Shown here one piece after another: positions 24,845-36,100 of a stretch of 45,000 nucleotides of DNA. How positions within the stretch are numbered: position 1 is the first letter of the stretch; the number at the start of each line of letters is the position of its first letter. A program made the translations under genes and the position numbers. The DNA is taken from contig NW_019774003.1 in NCBI RefSeq assembly GCF_001039355.2, forward strand, positions 297,806 through 342,805. The letters run 5' to 3'. This DNA is from Lingula anatina (lineage: Eukaryota > Brachiopoda > Lingulata > Lingulida > Lingulidae). Below the pieces are notes generated by a model. It searched no databases, had not been told where the DNA came from, and worked only from the letters and a program-made list of their open reading frames with translations.

Positions 24845-25026
24845 TAAGGGACTATTCAGAATAGGGAACTAACTAGTCCGAGGGTCAAATATGGCCGATC
24901 CACTTGATTACTTTCCCACGGGACAACTAATACAGTGTCTATTAATGGATTAGACGGCAAGCTTTGTAGCGGGCCGCCATAGTTGACCCTCGGACTACTT
25001 AGTTCCCTCTTCTGAATGGGGCTTAA
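24845..25026. mobile_element. MITE with TIRs of about 48 bp
   Basis: The left end (ACTATTCAGAATAGGGAACT ... TAGTCCGAGGGTCAAATATGG) is inverted at the right end (CCATAGTTGACCCTCGGACT ... TTAGTTCCCTCTTCTGAAT). The internal part is about 85 bp and non-coding. The ends abut TAAG/CTTA. Confidence 0.85.
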
Positions 25027-25299
25027 GATAATAAATCAAAGATTTTAAAAAAATCATTACCGACAAGAATTTTTTCAAAATATTTCAATGGCAAAGAAAG
25101 ATTAACCAAAAGTCTTTGTGCTACTTTACTCTGTCTTGTAAGATAAAAAGTGACACCCCAAAAGTCACCTAAACAGCTACGCAGATGATTCTTCTACTAC
25201 AGGCCTGCAGAATGATGACGTCAATTATGGCAAAACGTCTCTCGAGGTACAGAAATGTTCATAGAATAAGCCAGAGAATCTCTCTTTGGCAAAAAATAA

Positions 25300-26035
25300 A
25301 TACAGAGTTTTTCATCTAATTTGGCTCAAGTTAAATCAGTCACTGTTTTATGAAGCGGAAGAAATGTTAATGTTTGAGACCAAGGTATATTTAATTTGGA
25401 ATTTCATGCATATGTATCTATAATGATTTGAATTCTCGGCCCTATCGTTTACCCAGTGCAAGGGAAAGCTCTTGTTTTAAACTGACTGATTTGCCTATTA
25501 GTGGCGCATTTCACATTTAATGCAGAACGGATTTTGGAAAAGAAAAGGAAAAAAGCTGTTGCTTGATTAGAATTGATACATTTTTCGTTAATTATATTGC
25601 ATTAAGTTCGATTAAAAACCCAATGTGGATCTTACGGTCACTAGTGCTGATGAGTTCAAATCAAATACTAATATTGACTTCAGAGACAAAAATATCTATT
25701 TGTCGATAATGTTGATTCCACCCCCCGTGCCATGAAATAATATTCTGTTCATAAATATCTTGTGAGTAGATGACTTTCTGATGTAACACAGACAATAGCT
25801 ACCCTCTACCAGGGCGACAGATTAATTTTTCACAAGATATTCACAGATATGCCTTTAGATAAATAGACTGCCATTTCATTCTCTGACCATTTCAAAATTT
25901 CCCTATAATATCTGCCACCCTGGTAGAGGGTAGACATTATCCAGAGTCACTCTGTTGAAGCAAATCGTGCACTGTTATGTGCAATACTGGCTGATGCCAT
26001 TGTGTTAGTGAAGACATACAATGCGTCAAGTGATG
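25300..26035 (+). repeat. Diverged intergenic duplication, copy 2 (with MITE)
   Basis: Direct-orientation partner of 23966-24600, interrupted by the inverted-repeat element at 25799-25933. Another MITE (24845-25026) lies between the two copies. Confidence 0.7.
25799..25933. mobile_element. MITE of about 135 bp with TIRs of about 25 bp
   Basis: CTACCCTCTACCAGGGCGAC at the left; GCCACCCTGGTAGAGGGTAG at the right. The interior is non-coding. Comparison with the duplicated copy at 23966-24600, which lacks it, confirms it as an insertion. Confidence 0.85.
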
Positions 26036-26732
26036 TTCACAACTTTTTGTTTGGTTCTCCAAAAAGTATTCGGTTTTGTTTACTTTAGATGTAAATCACA
26101 GCTGTTTATTATTTTTGTTGAGAAAACCTAAAAACGAACTAATAACAATGACAACGGTCTTCACTGCAATGAAAACTGACGGAATCAAAAACTAAAAAAG
26201 TTTACAAAATACCGTACGCGCATATGTTCATGTTCGGCCACTTTGGTTACCCATGAGCTCAGTTTTCCAGCTCTAGCGAAACTGCATTTTCAAAGTATCG
26301 CAAAGAACAAATGATGCACGTTGTGATGAGAAGATAGCTCATTATATCTTCATCGGGGCAGCGGCTAATACATGTTCACAGTAGAATTTAAATTGAGGTT
26401 TTTAGAATATATAATTTTTCGTTTTCGATTCCACATTAACAACGGACACAGAAATATATTCCCCTTACTACATTTGCAGCTGTAAAACCACTCGTCAGGT
26501 ACTACTTTACACGCTGACAGAGGCCTTAATCTATATAACTTTAATATTATTATTTATGTGAATAATGGTTAAGTTATATTACTGTGGTCATTTTTCTTTA
26601 AGGATATTCATTACTCCTTTTTTGTCCCTTCTCCAAGGTCAGTATACAAATGGTTATTAATCTGCATCCAGGTCAATGTTTAATTTCGCAGAACTACGTT
26701 ATCGGGGATATAGCAAAGGTTATCCACATGTT

Positions 26733-26822
26733 AAGTTAAGGTCTCATATGGATGTTTTCACATGAGTCCTTGCACGCTGTGCCGGTCAGTTGTTTTCAAC
26801 CTGTCTTTTACCGATATCCATT
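26733..26822 (+). promoter_or_regulatory. Promoter-proximal block of gene B, conserved with gene D
   Basis: AAGTTAAGGTCTCATATGGA followed by TGTTTTCACATGA and, nearer the ATG, CCGATATCCATTATG is shared with 40773-40862, upstream of gene D, with few differences. Similarity fades upstream of the block and downstream of the first donor. It probably spans the core promoter and 5' UTR. No TATA box is visible. Confidence 0.6.
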
Positions 26823-27643
26823 ATGAAACTGACGGGTGCTTCGCTGGTTTTGACTCTCATCATAATATTAATTAAGGTCAGTTTTTCATATCTCTCTTTC
26901 ACACACGCGCGCGACCACGCATGCACACACACACACATACGCACGCACGCACACAGTAACTTGAAATCTACTTCGTATCTTTCTTTAAAAATTAATCAGA
27001 GTTATGCAATTCAGATATTATGGCGTTTTGTGGCATTGCAACTTTCTTCAGAAATACAAATTTGCGACTGTGACTCCTCGAATGTATTTATTAGCGTTCA
27101 GATTTTAATCAATAGAATAAAACAGCAGATATTTAGATTGATACAATTTGAAGTACTTTTAAAAATTGTAGCTCCTAACAAAGGTGGATTCCACTGGTAA
27201 GATAGCAGTGCAGCTGCTTACCTTCAAGAATCAAAATTATAAAAGTGCAAATGGACAGTGCTGCGACAGTGTTCTGACATTCTGGTGCAACGTGGACCCT
27301 TGTGATACGACGTTCAAGTTGTGCTTTGACGGCAGCAGCGGGTAGGTGTAAAGGGCAAGAACTGTAAACGGTTCTTGTATTATCAGTCTAAAATCAGCAG
27401 GCCCCTACATGTACGTTGAAGTCCTGAATCAGTTAATATCATTTCGTTTTATTTGTAATGAACTTTCAATTTGAATACAATGAGTGATTGAAATATAAGC
27501 ATTAGAAATCAAAATGTTACATTTTCACAATACATATCAACTGAAATGAATTTTTTAAATGTGTAAATTTTTTAAATTGCAAAGCAGAACAGAACATTGA
27601 ATATTGCCTGATGAGCACATCTATGAAATTCGACACGTGCACC

Positions 27644-27717
<74 letters not shown>

Positions 27718-30700
27718 GAAGGTATTACCGAATCTTAGATTTCGACTTGTAACCTCTGAAAGATGATCCATATACTTCTTATTGTTCCTATGCGTTGTGA
27801 ACACAATTCAATTTTACTGAAAGTTCTGTTTTTGTTTAGTAGGTTGGAAATAGGCTAAAATGTACATACTTTGTATTATATTCCAGGAGCAATTCCATGG
27901 ATTCATGTGCTTACGGATCCTTTGGATATCTGGGGGACATAAAAAGCAATGACATAAATTTTAGAAATGAAAATGGATTCAAAGAGCCATTTGTTGCAAA
28001 TCTTACCTCATGGCCGGTAAGTGTACTTACACACATGCCAAGAGATTTTATGTAACCGTGGATATATAGGCCCTACGCTTTATTCGCTTTTTGGGATGCT
28101 TCTTGTAAGGCCCAATTTTCAGGAGTAATAGATGTGAGAACTTGATATTCGGTGCGTTTTTCAACCACTCGATATGAACTGGTAAATCATACTAAATTTG
28201 CCTTTTAGCAATTTATTTAATATCAGACTTGCCGCTACATTTAATAGTAAAATACTATGCGAAGTTTTATTTTCATAAAAATATATTTATTCACAAAGCA
28301 AAATGCTAATGCTGTGTGTCAATTTAGGGTTCCTTCAAATTAAAAGTAGATGTAAAGGATTTAGATGGAGGGCCTTCCAGAGACGACGATCCTACTGACT
28401 TCCTTCAGACGACCATTACAACAGCCGCCGCCCCCAGTGAGAACGCTGCATCCTGGACCTCGGTGTCCTTGCAGGGAACTAGAGGGACAGAACCCACGTC
28501 GTATGTTGTATTAAATACCATCTGTTTATGGTTATCTTATAATCCGTATATCTGTTTTCTCGATAGATTTGCTAATATCACCTCTTAACATAAGGTCTAA
28601 ACGATTTCTTAAATTGCTTTAAATCATTTAGTTAAAGTTAAACATGTTACAGTAGTCTACTTCCAATGAAGCTGGATTAATTCGTTTTAACTTAAAACAA
28701 TGACACACTTCCTCGAAGACGTCTGTTTATTATTCAAATCTGTTATTCTAATACAATATTGATATTTCCAGACTGACTCTTCAGATCCAAGTGTATTGCG
28801 ACCCAGGTAAGTTTGTATTTGATCACCATAAATAACGGACTGTAAATTTCATATGCATTGTCTTTTAGATTAGAAAAATATGGACACAGAAATAATAAAA
28901 TTAAAGTATCCTGTAGTCGGTGGCGAGTTTAGAGTAAATAGTGTTTACCTAGTAATGTGAATTGCATCGTATATCGTCATTTATATCGTTTCCTGCGTAG
29001 TGCTGTCATCGTACTAACACACAAACAATACATAATAATGAATGAATATAGCATATCTTCAGATCACTTCATATGCTTGGCCATTTTGCTGGTACGTACA
29101 TGTATATCCACTTCGTCGCACCTTGCCTCCCTCATTCCCTTGCCCTCACTCTTCTATTTATCCTGTTTTGCCATTACTTTCCTGATTCAACATTGCGACC
29201 TCTACAAATGGTCAGTTTATAAGCAACCCTCTCTGGTCGTTTTCTCGTATTAATAACCTCCCTGTACTCAAGTAACAAAATATTCAAACTGCTCAATAAA
29301 TATCCTGATGTGAGCTTACAGAATTGTTTGGCAACAGTGACATTTAGTACCATTAAAAATATTCGCGTTTTTTTCTTTTTTCTTTTTCTTTTTGGTTTGA
29401 ATCTCTTGGGCGTTTTCCTGCTGTGTCCAATGTTATTCATTGGCCCGTATTCCAAGATGTTCCTTAAAATAGGCCTAAGGTCAACTTTTGTAAAGACTTC
29501 CTTTGATGAGGCGTTCCTTGCTAAAGGAAGGCCTAACGAAATGGTATTCTAAGACCACATTTTAGCCTCTCCTTTGATAAGGAATTGCTTTGACAAAAGT
29601 CAGTCTTTAGGTAAGGGACACTGACATAAAGGAGCTCCTCATTGGTTAAAGTAGGCCTTTGTGACACCCTCCTCGTTATAAACGCCTCAGTAATGTTGTA
29701 TAATTGGGGTCAACTTCAATCATGCAACAGTGCACATGGACATTATCACTGCATGTGTATGTTTTGATCTAAGCTAAATTTAGTGAATAAGGCAAGTATG
29801 CCAAGAAGAGAAAAGAATGGTTTGATGACAGGGGGTGTCCACGATTGTTGTCTGCTTCAGACATTTCATCACCAATGAAATCCATCAAGTAGCTGAAGCC
29901 ATCTTTCGAGAAACGGAACCTTGCAAAGAAATCGTCATCGGTGAAGTCGAGTTTAGGTAGGCGTGTTCTCATGCGTCTTGCATTCCTGTTGACATCATAA
30001 AGACGCACCAGTTGGTTTACATAGTCCTCCATGGGGCTGATTTTCACAAGAGAACTGTACGCAATGGCTGCTTAAGGAAGACTTAGACCCCATTTCCAGA
30101 GATTAGATCGACCTACTTTAGATCGACCTAACTCCCTGGGGGTTCACGCTAAATAGCTGTCAGCCGAGCGGACACGAAAGTTAATTACCCCCCTTACAGC
30201 TTGTTGTAGGCGGGACGGACATTTAAGCCGGATTATCTGACAGTAATCTAGTGAGACTCCCCGCGGGGATAGATCGATCTAAAAGCTCTGGGAATACAGC
30301 CTAAAAGTTACTCCATACCAACCTTACATTTTAAGGACGCCTCAGCCGAAAATAAAGGAAATTTTTAAGCAAAGGCAGATTATAGAAATGACCGATTCCT
30401 TTGCTAAGGATGCTTGATAAGTGATTCCTTTCAAGTGAGATAAAGAAAGGTCTTGGAATACAAATTTGGTATAAGTCGACTTAAAGTCTCCCTTAACGCT
30501 AAAGGGAGATTCTGGAATACGGGCCATTATTTATATCTACACCCATGTTCTTTAAGTTTTTTCCAGGTCTTTTTACTGGTGTAATTCACATTATATTGAA
30601 CGCGTGTTTACATTAAAACATTTTGCTTTAATTCCCAAATAAATATTACAAAGTGCTGTATCACCGGTACCTCCACCAATCCCTCTCTTTAATATCAGAC

Positions 30701-32344
30701 GAGAACACTTTGGCCCGGGAGTTAATAAATAAAATCTGGGTGCCACTCCACTGAAAACACACCCAATGTAGATTTTGAGTTGGTATTGGGAGAGAGAAAA
30801 TGTCGGATCAGTTGTATTACTCTTTCCTCATAATTTGCTAAAACAGCAAGTGATTAAAAATACGATATTTTTTCATATATACATCACTCTTTTGTCTAAT
30901 TAAGGTTTCACTGGGGCTGACTGTGCAATTAACATAGACGAGTGTGCTAGTAGTCCTTGCAGTACTAACCAAACTTGCCAGGATAATATCAATTCTTACA
31001 CGTGCCTCTGCCCACCTGGGACTACAGGAAGTGCCTGCCAGACGGACCTGGACAGATGCGCCAATAGTCCCTGCAAGAACGGAGCCACGTGTCAGGACGG
31101 GGTGAATAATTACACTTGCCAATGTGCGGCTGGGTTTAAGGGGACCAACTGCGAAGTGAACATCGACGAGTGTGCCAGTGCTCCTTGCCAGAACGGTGGT
31201 GTATGTAGAGATATGATCAATGCCTACTCATGCCAATGCCGCCCGAGATTCACTGGAACCAACTGCCAAACTGACATTGATGAATGCGCCAGTGGACCTT
31301 GTCAGAATGGGGCATTCTGCGTCAACGACCTGAACAGATACAGTTGTGTATGTGCGACAGGGTTCACGGGATCAAACTGTGAGACCAACATTAACGATTG
31401 TGCCAGTAATCCCTGTCAAAATGGCGCATTCTGTATGGATGGTGTAGCAGAGTACAGGTGTGCCTGTCAGACGGGATTTACAGGAAAGAACTGTGAAACA
31501 AACATTAATGACTGTGCAAACACGCCGTGCCAGAACGGTGGCACCTGCGTCGATCTCGTGAATTCCTACTCTTGCGTTTGTACTAAAGGTTTCAAAGGTG
31601 CAAACTGCGAAACAAACATTGACGAATGTGCAGACAAACCATGCCAGAATAATGCCAAATGCCAGGACGGCATTAATGGATTCACCTGTATTTGTCCCAG
31701 CGGGTTTACTGGTGCCAGATGCCAGAATAAAATCAGTTATTGTGACGGTCAGCCATGTGGACAGTCGGGCACGTGTGTGGAAATGGCAGATGGATATCGC
31801 TGTAAATATCCTTCTGGACATGCTAGTGATCGCTACCAGGTGCCGCTGATGTGCAAGAAAAACCCGTGTCAGAACCGAGGTATCTGCGTCATGGACAATA
31901 CCACAGCTGTGTGTTTCTGCAGAGACGGATATTTTGGAAGCACCTGTCAGTTTTCTCTGCACCAGGTGTCTGGGTCTTTCTCTGGCAATTACGTGTGCTC
32001 CTTCAACTGCAGATGCAAACACGGCATGAAAGGTGAGTATAAGTTCAGTAAGAAAACTTAACGCCATTTTAATAACTTTTATTTTATGTGTACCATTTAA
32101 AATAATAAACAATAATGAAATTCTTTTTGTTAATTCAGATTAAGTGTAGAAATTATTTTACCGCATCCATTACTGATGTTTGATGAAAGAAAATAATTTT
32201 TCAGGTCCGAAGTGCGACGAGCGAGACCCATGTGCATATATCAGTTGTCATAATAAAGGTGTCTGCGTCTCTGAGTCCGAAATTTCGTTTACATGTCTCT
32301 GTCCTAAGGGGCATTGTGGTCGATTTTGTGAAACTCCATGCTAA
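26823..32344 (+). CDS. Gene B: secreted MNNL-EGF protein
   Basis: Seven coding exons: 26823-26876, 27172-27341, 27887-28016, 28328-28500, 28772-28806, 30905-32032 and 32205-32344 (TAA 32342). They total 1830 nt, 609 residues, phases consistent. The signal peptide is MKLTGASLVLTLIIILIK. The MNNL domain, residues about 19-187, has GKIAVQLLTF, GQCCDSVLTFWC, CDTTFKLCF, SCAYGS, TSWPGSFKLKVDV and LQIQVYCDPG. Seven good EGFs follow, then one in which C5 and C6 are replaced by tyrosine, one more EGF, a four-cysteine DSL-like or half-EGF segment, and a last EGF ending CETPC. There is no TM segment, so secretion is predicted. Exons 1-5 are closest to gene D, the 3' third to gene C. EGFs 4 and 5 resemble gene A modules 35 and 41. 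It is probably a Notch-pathway modulator, by family only. Confidence 0.88.
27646..27715. repeat. (AT)35 microsatellite
   Basis: Uninterrupted AT dinucleotide run of 70 bp in gene B intron 2. The Ile-Tyr repeat open frame that crosses it is an artefact. Confidence 0.97.
29769..30047 (-). pseudogene. Harbinger (HARBI1-like) transposase N-terminal fragment
   Basis: 92 residues: RLPKLDFTDDDFFARFRFSK, then DGFSYLMDFIGDEM, RGHPLSSNHSFLFLAYL. This F-R-(F/M)-S-K-x-x-F-x-x-L ... R-G-x-P-L-S pattern is typical of the segment before the DDE nuclease in HARBI1-like proteins. The catalytic part is missing and the frame stops soon after, so it is a dead fragment. Confidence 0.7.
30086..30301 (-). mobile_element. 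MITE family M1, copy 3, nested in the Harbinger element
   Basis: Reverse-oriented relative to copy 1. It contains CTGACAGTAATCTAGTGAGA, GGGACGGACATTTAAGCCGG, TACAGCTTGTTGTAGGC and terminal AGATCGATCT/AGATCGACCT. The outer TIRs read GACCCCATTTCCAGAGATTA and, inverted, GGCTGTATTCCCAGAGCTTT. It lies within 29442-30525, so it inserted after that element. Confidence 0.85.
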
Positions 32345-33100
32345 TTGGTTAATACTTCTGAGTCTACACATTGTACCGGTAGTGATTCCTTACGACGCAA
32401 AAAATTGATATCAAAATTTCCATCTTACCAAAAAAGTAACTGTTTCATTGAAGGACAATAAAATCATTGTCTGAGCATGATTTTTTGTTCAAATATTTCT
32501 GTGTTAAGATATTATACATGCATTACACACAGGAAAACTAAGGTGTATGACGAATACCTGTATGAATTTCACATTTCAAAACGAGCAATTTTAAAGAAAA
32601 ATAATCTGCGGTCTGTTTCACAAGAAATAATAAGATAATAATTGATTTAAACGATAAATCCAGGCATTTTGGTCTACTTCAGGTACTGTCAACAAGACTA
32701 AAATGCCTATTTTTCGCACATTCCGCTGATTTTAGCGCCCTGTATCAGTGTCACGGCCCACTCGTTTTATAGAACTACCGCCCTGTAATGATTCATTATA
32801 TATTTGTGTATCATTATGCGATATCAAACAGAGTATAGACTGCCAAGGGAATATAAGTTACTTTATAAGCCTCTTTTCAGGATAAGCGTCTAGTCTAATA
32901 AGGACGCACCCATACCATATTATTCAGCTTTGTCATTTGCTTGCACTTGCCTCACGCGACCTAAACATCACTACTCCGAGTCAGGTTAGCTAGCTACAGA
33001 TCAAGTGAACCTGTTGCTCGTTTAGCTCTGTAAACTAAGGAATCTGCAGCGATAAGGAATCAACTGTAAACAACATCAATCACCTGTGCGAATATCTCGT
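32345..33100. other. Gene B 3' UTR and B-C intergenic region
   Basis: Less than 0.8 kb between the genes. A GCGATAAGGA(A/T)TCAA motif near 33050 also occurs upstream of gene A (minus strand, near 19631-19645). No other feature was recognised. Confidence 0.5.
32457..32462 (+). terminator. Polyadenylation signal AATAAA of gene B
   Basis: Canonical AATAAA 113 bp after the stop codon, in GGACAATAAAATCATTG. The aligned site of gene C reads AGTAAA. Confidence 0.75.
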
Positions 33101-33132
33101 GTAATTGGCATTTGCGTAGCCTGAATATCACA
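33101..33132 (+). promoter_or_regulatory. Upstream element shared by genes A and C (gene C copy)
   Basis: GTAATTGGCATTTGCGTAGC then CTGAATATCAC, 20-50 bp upstream of the gene C ATG and nearly identical to 19555-19584 upstream of gene A. Confidence 0.5.
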
Positions 33133-33151
33133 CCGACATCCAAGTGCTGAA

Positions 33152-36100
33152 ATGGACGTCCCATTAAAGACATCACCGATTTGGATATTTAGTCTTCTTT
33201 CAGCGTGTTTTGTGAGTATATTCTTTGTTTTTGTAACGGAAAATGATAAAATGTATTTCTCTTTATTTTTCTTTTTTGAAAATTCAGTTTTAATTTAACC
33301 CCAGGACAGATAATCTAATTTAATTGCAGTTATTGAAATATTCGCAAAGAATTAACGAAAAGCGCAGCTCAATGCATGAAAGACTGGGTATAACTAAAAA
33401 GAAACCTAAGCATCAAAATTACAGAACTTTGATTGGCTCATTTCGCTCTGTCACGCCACACATCTGAAACTATGTTCAGAATTATTGCTGCATAAGATAA
33501 TACAAAGCTGAATGACACGTGGTTTTTTTGAGCATGTTTAATCATATGCTGCAGAGATATATTAAAAACATTGAATAACACGCTGGATGTGCTGTTGATA
33601 ATACCTAACCACCTAACTACTTATGATTCAGTTACAGTTTTTTGGACCAGTTGATGCGACTGGCAAGATAGCAGTACAGCTTCTAAATTTCAAAAATGAG
33701 AACCACAAACGCGATAGCGGCCAGTGCTGTGATAACTCTTTAACATTCTTCTGTAACCTCGACCCTTGCGACACATCCTTCAAACTGTGTTTTGATGCAC
33801 CTGGCGGGTAAGTTGACTTAGTGTAGATATATGAAAATTTATATATAATTAAGATAATATATGTAGATGAACATGAATTTTTGAAAGTTCTTCGCGGGTT
33901 TGGATGCATTGTTTAAAATGTAGAAAAGGCAAATACTTACAAGTAATGGTGACACACACACACAGACACACACACACAGACACACACGCACACACATAAT
34001 TTTGGAAGAACTACACATTGAAATGAATTTAATTTCATCTTGCGCAAAGCAATTTAAGCCGAATAAAACACAAAGAAATACAGTCTAATGTAAATAAATC
34101 CACACAGTACCACCCGTCCTATTAATAGTGTCAGGTAAGTCGAAAGAAAAAGACGCACTCCTATTGCTGATAATTTTAACTTAAATTTTTTACCACAGCA
34201 TAGATTTTTTTTCGTTTTTGAACATGAAACTATTAGTTTAATAACCATACATATTGTAACCTATTTGGCTGTCATTGGCAAAATACATGTAGTCTTGGTC
34301 TCTTCGGTCATGTCTTAGTATGATACATGTCACACTGTTATCAACCAAGTCAGTACACATGACCTAAAACCCCCTTTACACTGGACGGCGTCCTTTCTTC
34401 GTTCTTTGTGCTACCATGAAACTGGCACTGCTGTAGTCGTAGAAAGAGGGACAAGCAACGCTTGAATTAATGCTCAATGATCGGCCAGTTTTCGGAACGT
34501 TAAGTTTTATCATTTTTTGCTCTCAAAAGGGACCGTACAATGGGAAGCCGTCCAGTGTAAAAGGGGCTTTATTGGCATGGCAAGCCTAGTGTAACAGGTA
34601 TTTTGCTTCTAGTAAAATGTGATGAGGGCTTTTTTAATTTGACTCAACCGTGTTTGTGAAATTGTGGGAAATGATATACAGAAGTCATCGCTTCTAGATA
34701 AAAAAGACCAAATTAGTCATCTCAGTCGTCGTTTTTTAATTCATCAAAGTACAGTATATATAAGACTTGCACAATGTGGCATGCCTGGTGAGTGTAACAG
34801 GCTTATTTGTATTTGACCACTTCTACTGTATGTTACCAAATGACTGAGTACCAAAATAATTCCTATCTCATATTTAAGTGTCAGGTAAGTCAAAAGTTCA
34901 GGAAAAACATCCAAAATCCAACATGCTTAAAAAGGACATCGTATCGGTAGGGTTATTCCAGACGAAAGAAGTCCCCCCCCCCTCCCCAATGCCTGGGTTT
35001 GGCAAAAGCTTTTGTCAGTCAAGTTGATCGATAAGGTTGATAAGTGTATTTTCGCTACCTGCTGTTCCCTGGGATTACCGGGGACTTGCCTCCAGTACTG
35101 CTGATACCTGTATGTTCCTTAATAATTTAGTGTTTCGTTTATAATACTTTTAGAATACTTACTCCAATTCGAGAAAGACTGGGCGCATGTCTGGCATTGA
35201 ATAGATTTTGTTTATTTAGAATTTTTGATGCTGTTAAAGTGACATTTTTGTGTATAATTCCCTGCTATGGGGTATTCATAAGATGGGTGATGTTATACAG
35301 TGAAGTAGTCCACTCCCGGACGCTATTTCCAAAGTGCACTTACATTGTAGAAGCTTAGTCAGTTTAACGCCGTAGTTGTCTACGTGCCCTATAGTTTCAT
35401 AGAAGTAACGAGGCGCAAAATCGTGATAGGCATTTTTGAATCATTCTGTTATATCTGTAATTTTTTCCTTCAGAAATAGCGACATTGAGTCGTGTGCCTA
35501 CGGGTCCACAGGCTATGTCGGATCCATCCAGTCCAATGACATCAACTTTCAAACAGGACCAGATGAAACCAAGAATCCTTTCTTGGCAAACTTTACCACG
35601 TGGCCGGTATGATTCCTTTCTTGGCAAATGTAATATGTGGTTGTTTGAATACTTGTTTTAGCAAATTTTACTGTGGTCAGGACGATTACTTTTTTCTAAA
35701 CTTAACCAAGTGGCCGGTATTGAATTCTTACAATTTGTTTACATAATTTCCAATATTAACAATGTTAACATGAGGTTCATGATCTTGAAACGTATTTTTA
35801 TCATTGTTTTAATACATTCGTATAATACAGTTAAATTATGAGAAGTATACACTGATGCTCATAAGTTAAGCAACACCCAGATTCTTTCAAAAGTTTCTTC
35901 TATCATGATCATTATTTCATTTGTTAGTGGAATTATGCATATTTCTTTCATATTTTATAAATAACCTATTCAAATTGAATATTTCTGTTAATGAAATACA
36001 CCACAAAGCTTATTGTAATAATCAAAATAACTTTATTAACCAAACGGTACCAAAATAGGCCAAACCATGTGTCTAAAAAGTATGCTCACACAGCATTAAG

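Larger units (their letters stand above)
19640..26730. other. Intergenic region between divergent genes A and B
   Basis: About 7 kb with no convincing gene. It holds a pyrimidine-rich tract, a 52-bp palindrome, a GA repeat, a duplicated segment of about 0.6 kb and two MITEs, each listed separately. It must contain the upstream control regions of genes A and B. Confidence 0.55.
29442..30525. mobile_element. PIF/Harbinger-like DNA transposon, internally deleted
   Basis: The left end GGCCCGTATTCCAAGATGTT is inverted at the right end as TCTGGAATACGGGCC, flanked by ATT on both sides (29439-29441 and 30526-30528), as expected for a 3-bp target duplication. Subterminal motifs (CCTTTGCTAAGGA-like) recur inverted. 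It carries a Harbinger transposase N-terminal fragment on the minus strand and a nested M1 MITE. It sits in the last long intron of gene B, upstream of its EGF exon. Confidence 0.75.

Noticed and set aside
27517-27804. Open frame with an Ile-Tyr repeat
   Set aside because: It is translation of the (AT)35 microsatellite in an intron.
29310-29552. 80-codon frame at the left end of the Harbinger element
   Set aside because: It spans the transposon boundary and low-complexity Phe-rich sequence; no coding support.
31372-32112. Antisense open frame of 246 codons opposite gene B
   Set aside because: It is the mirror of the EGF exon; low complexity in Ala/Thr/Val and no motif. EGF-coding DNA often leaves the antisense frame open.
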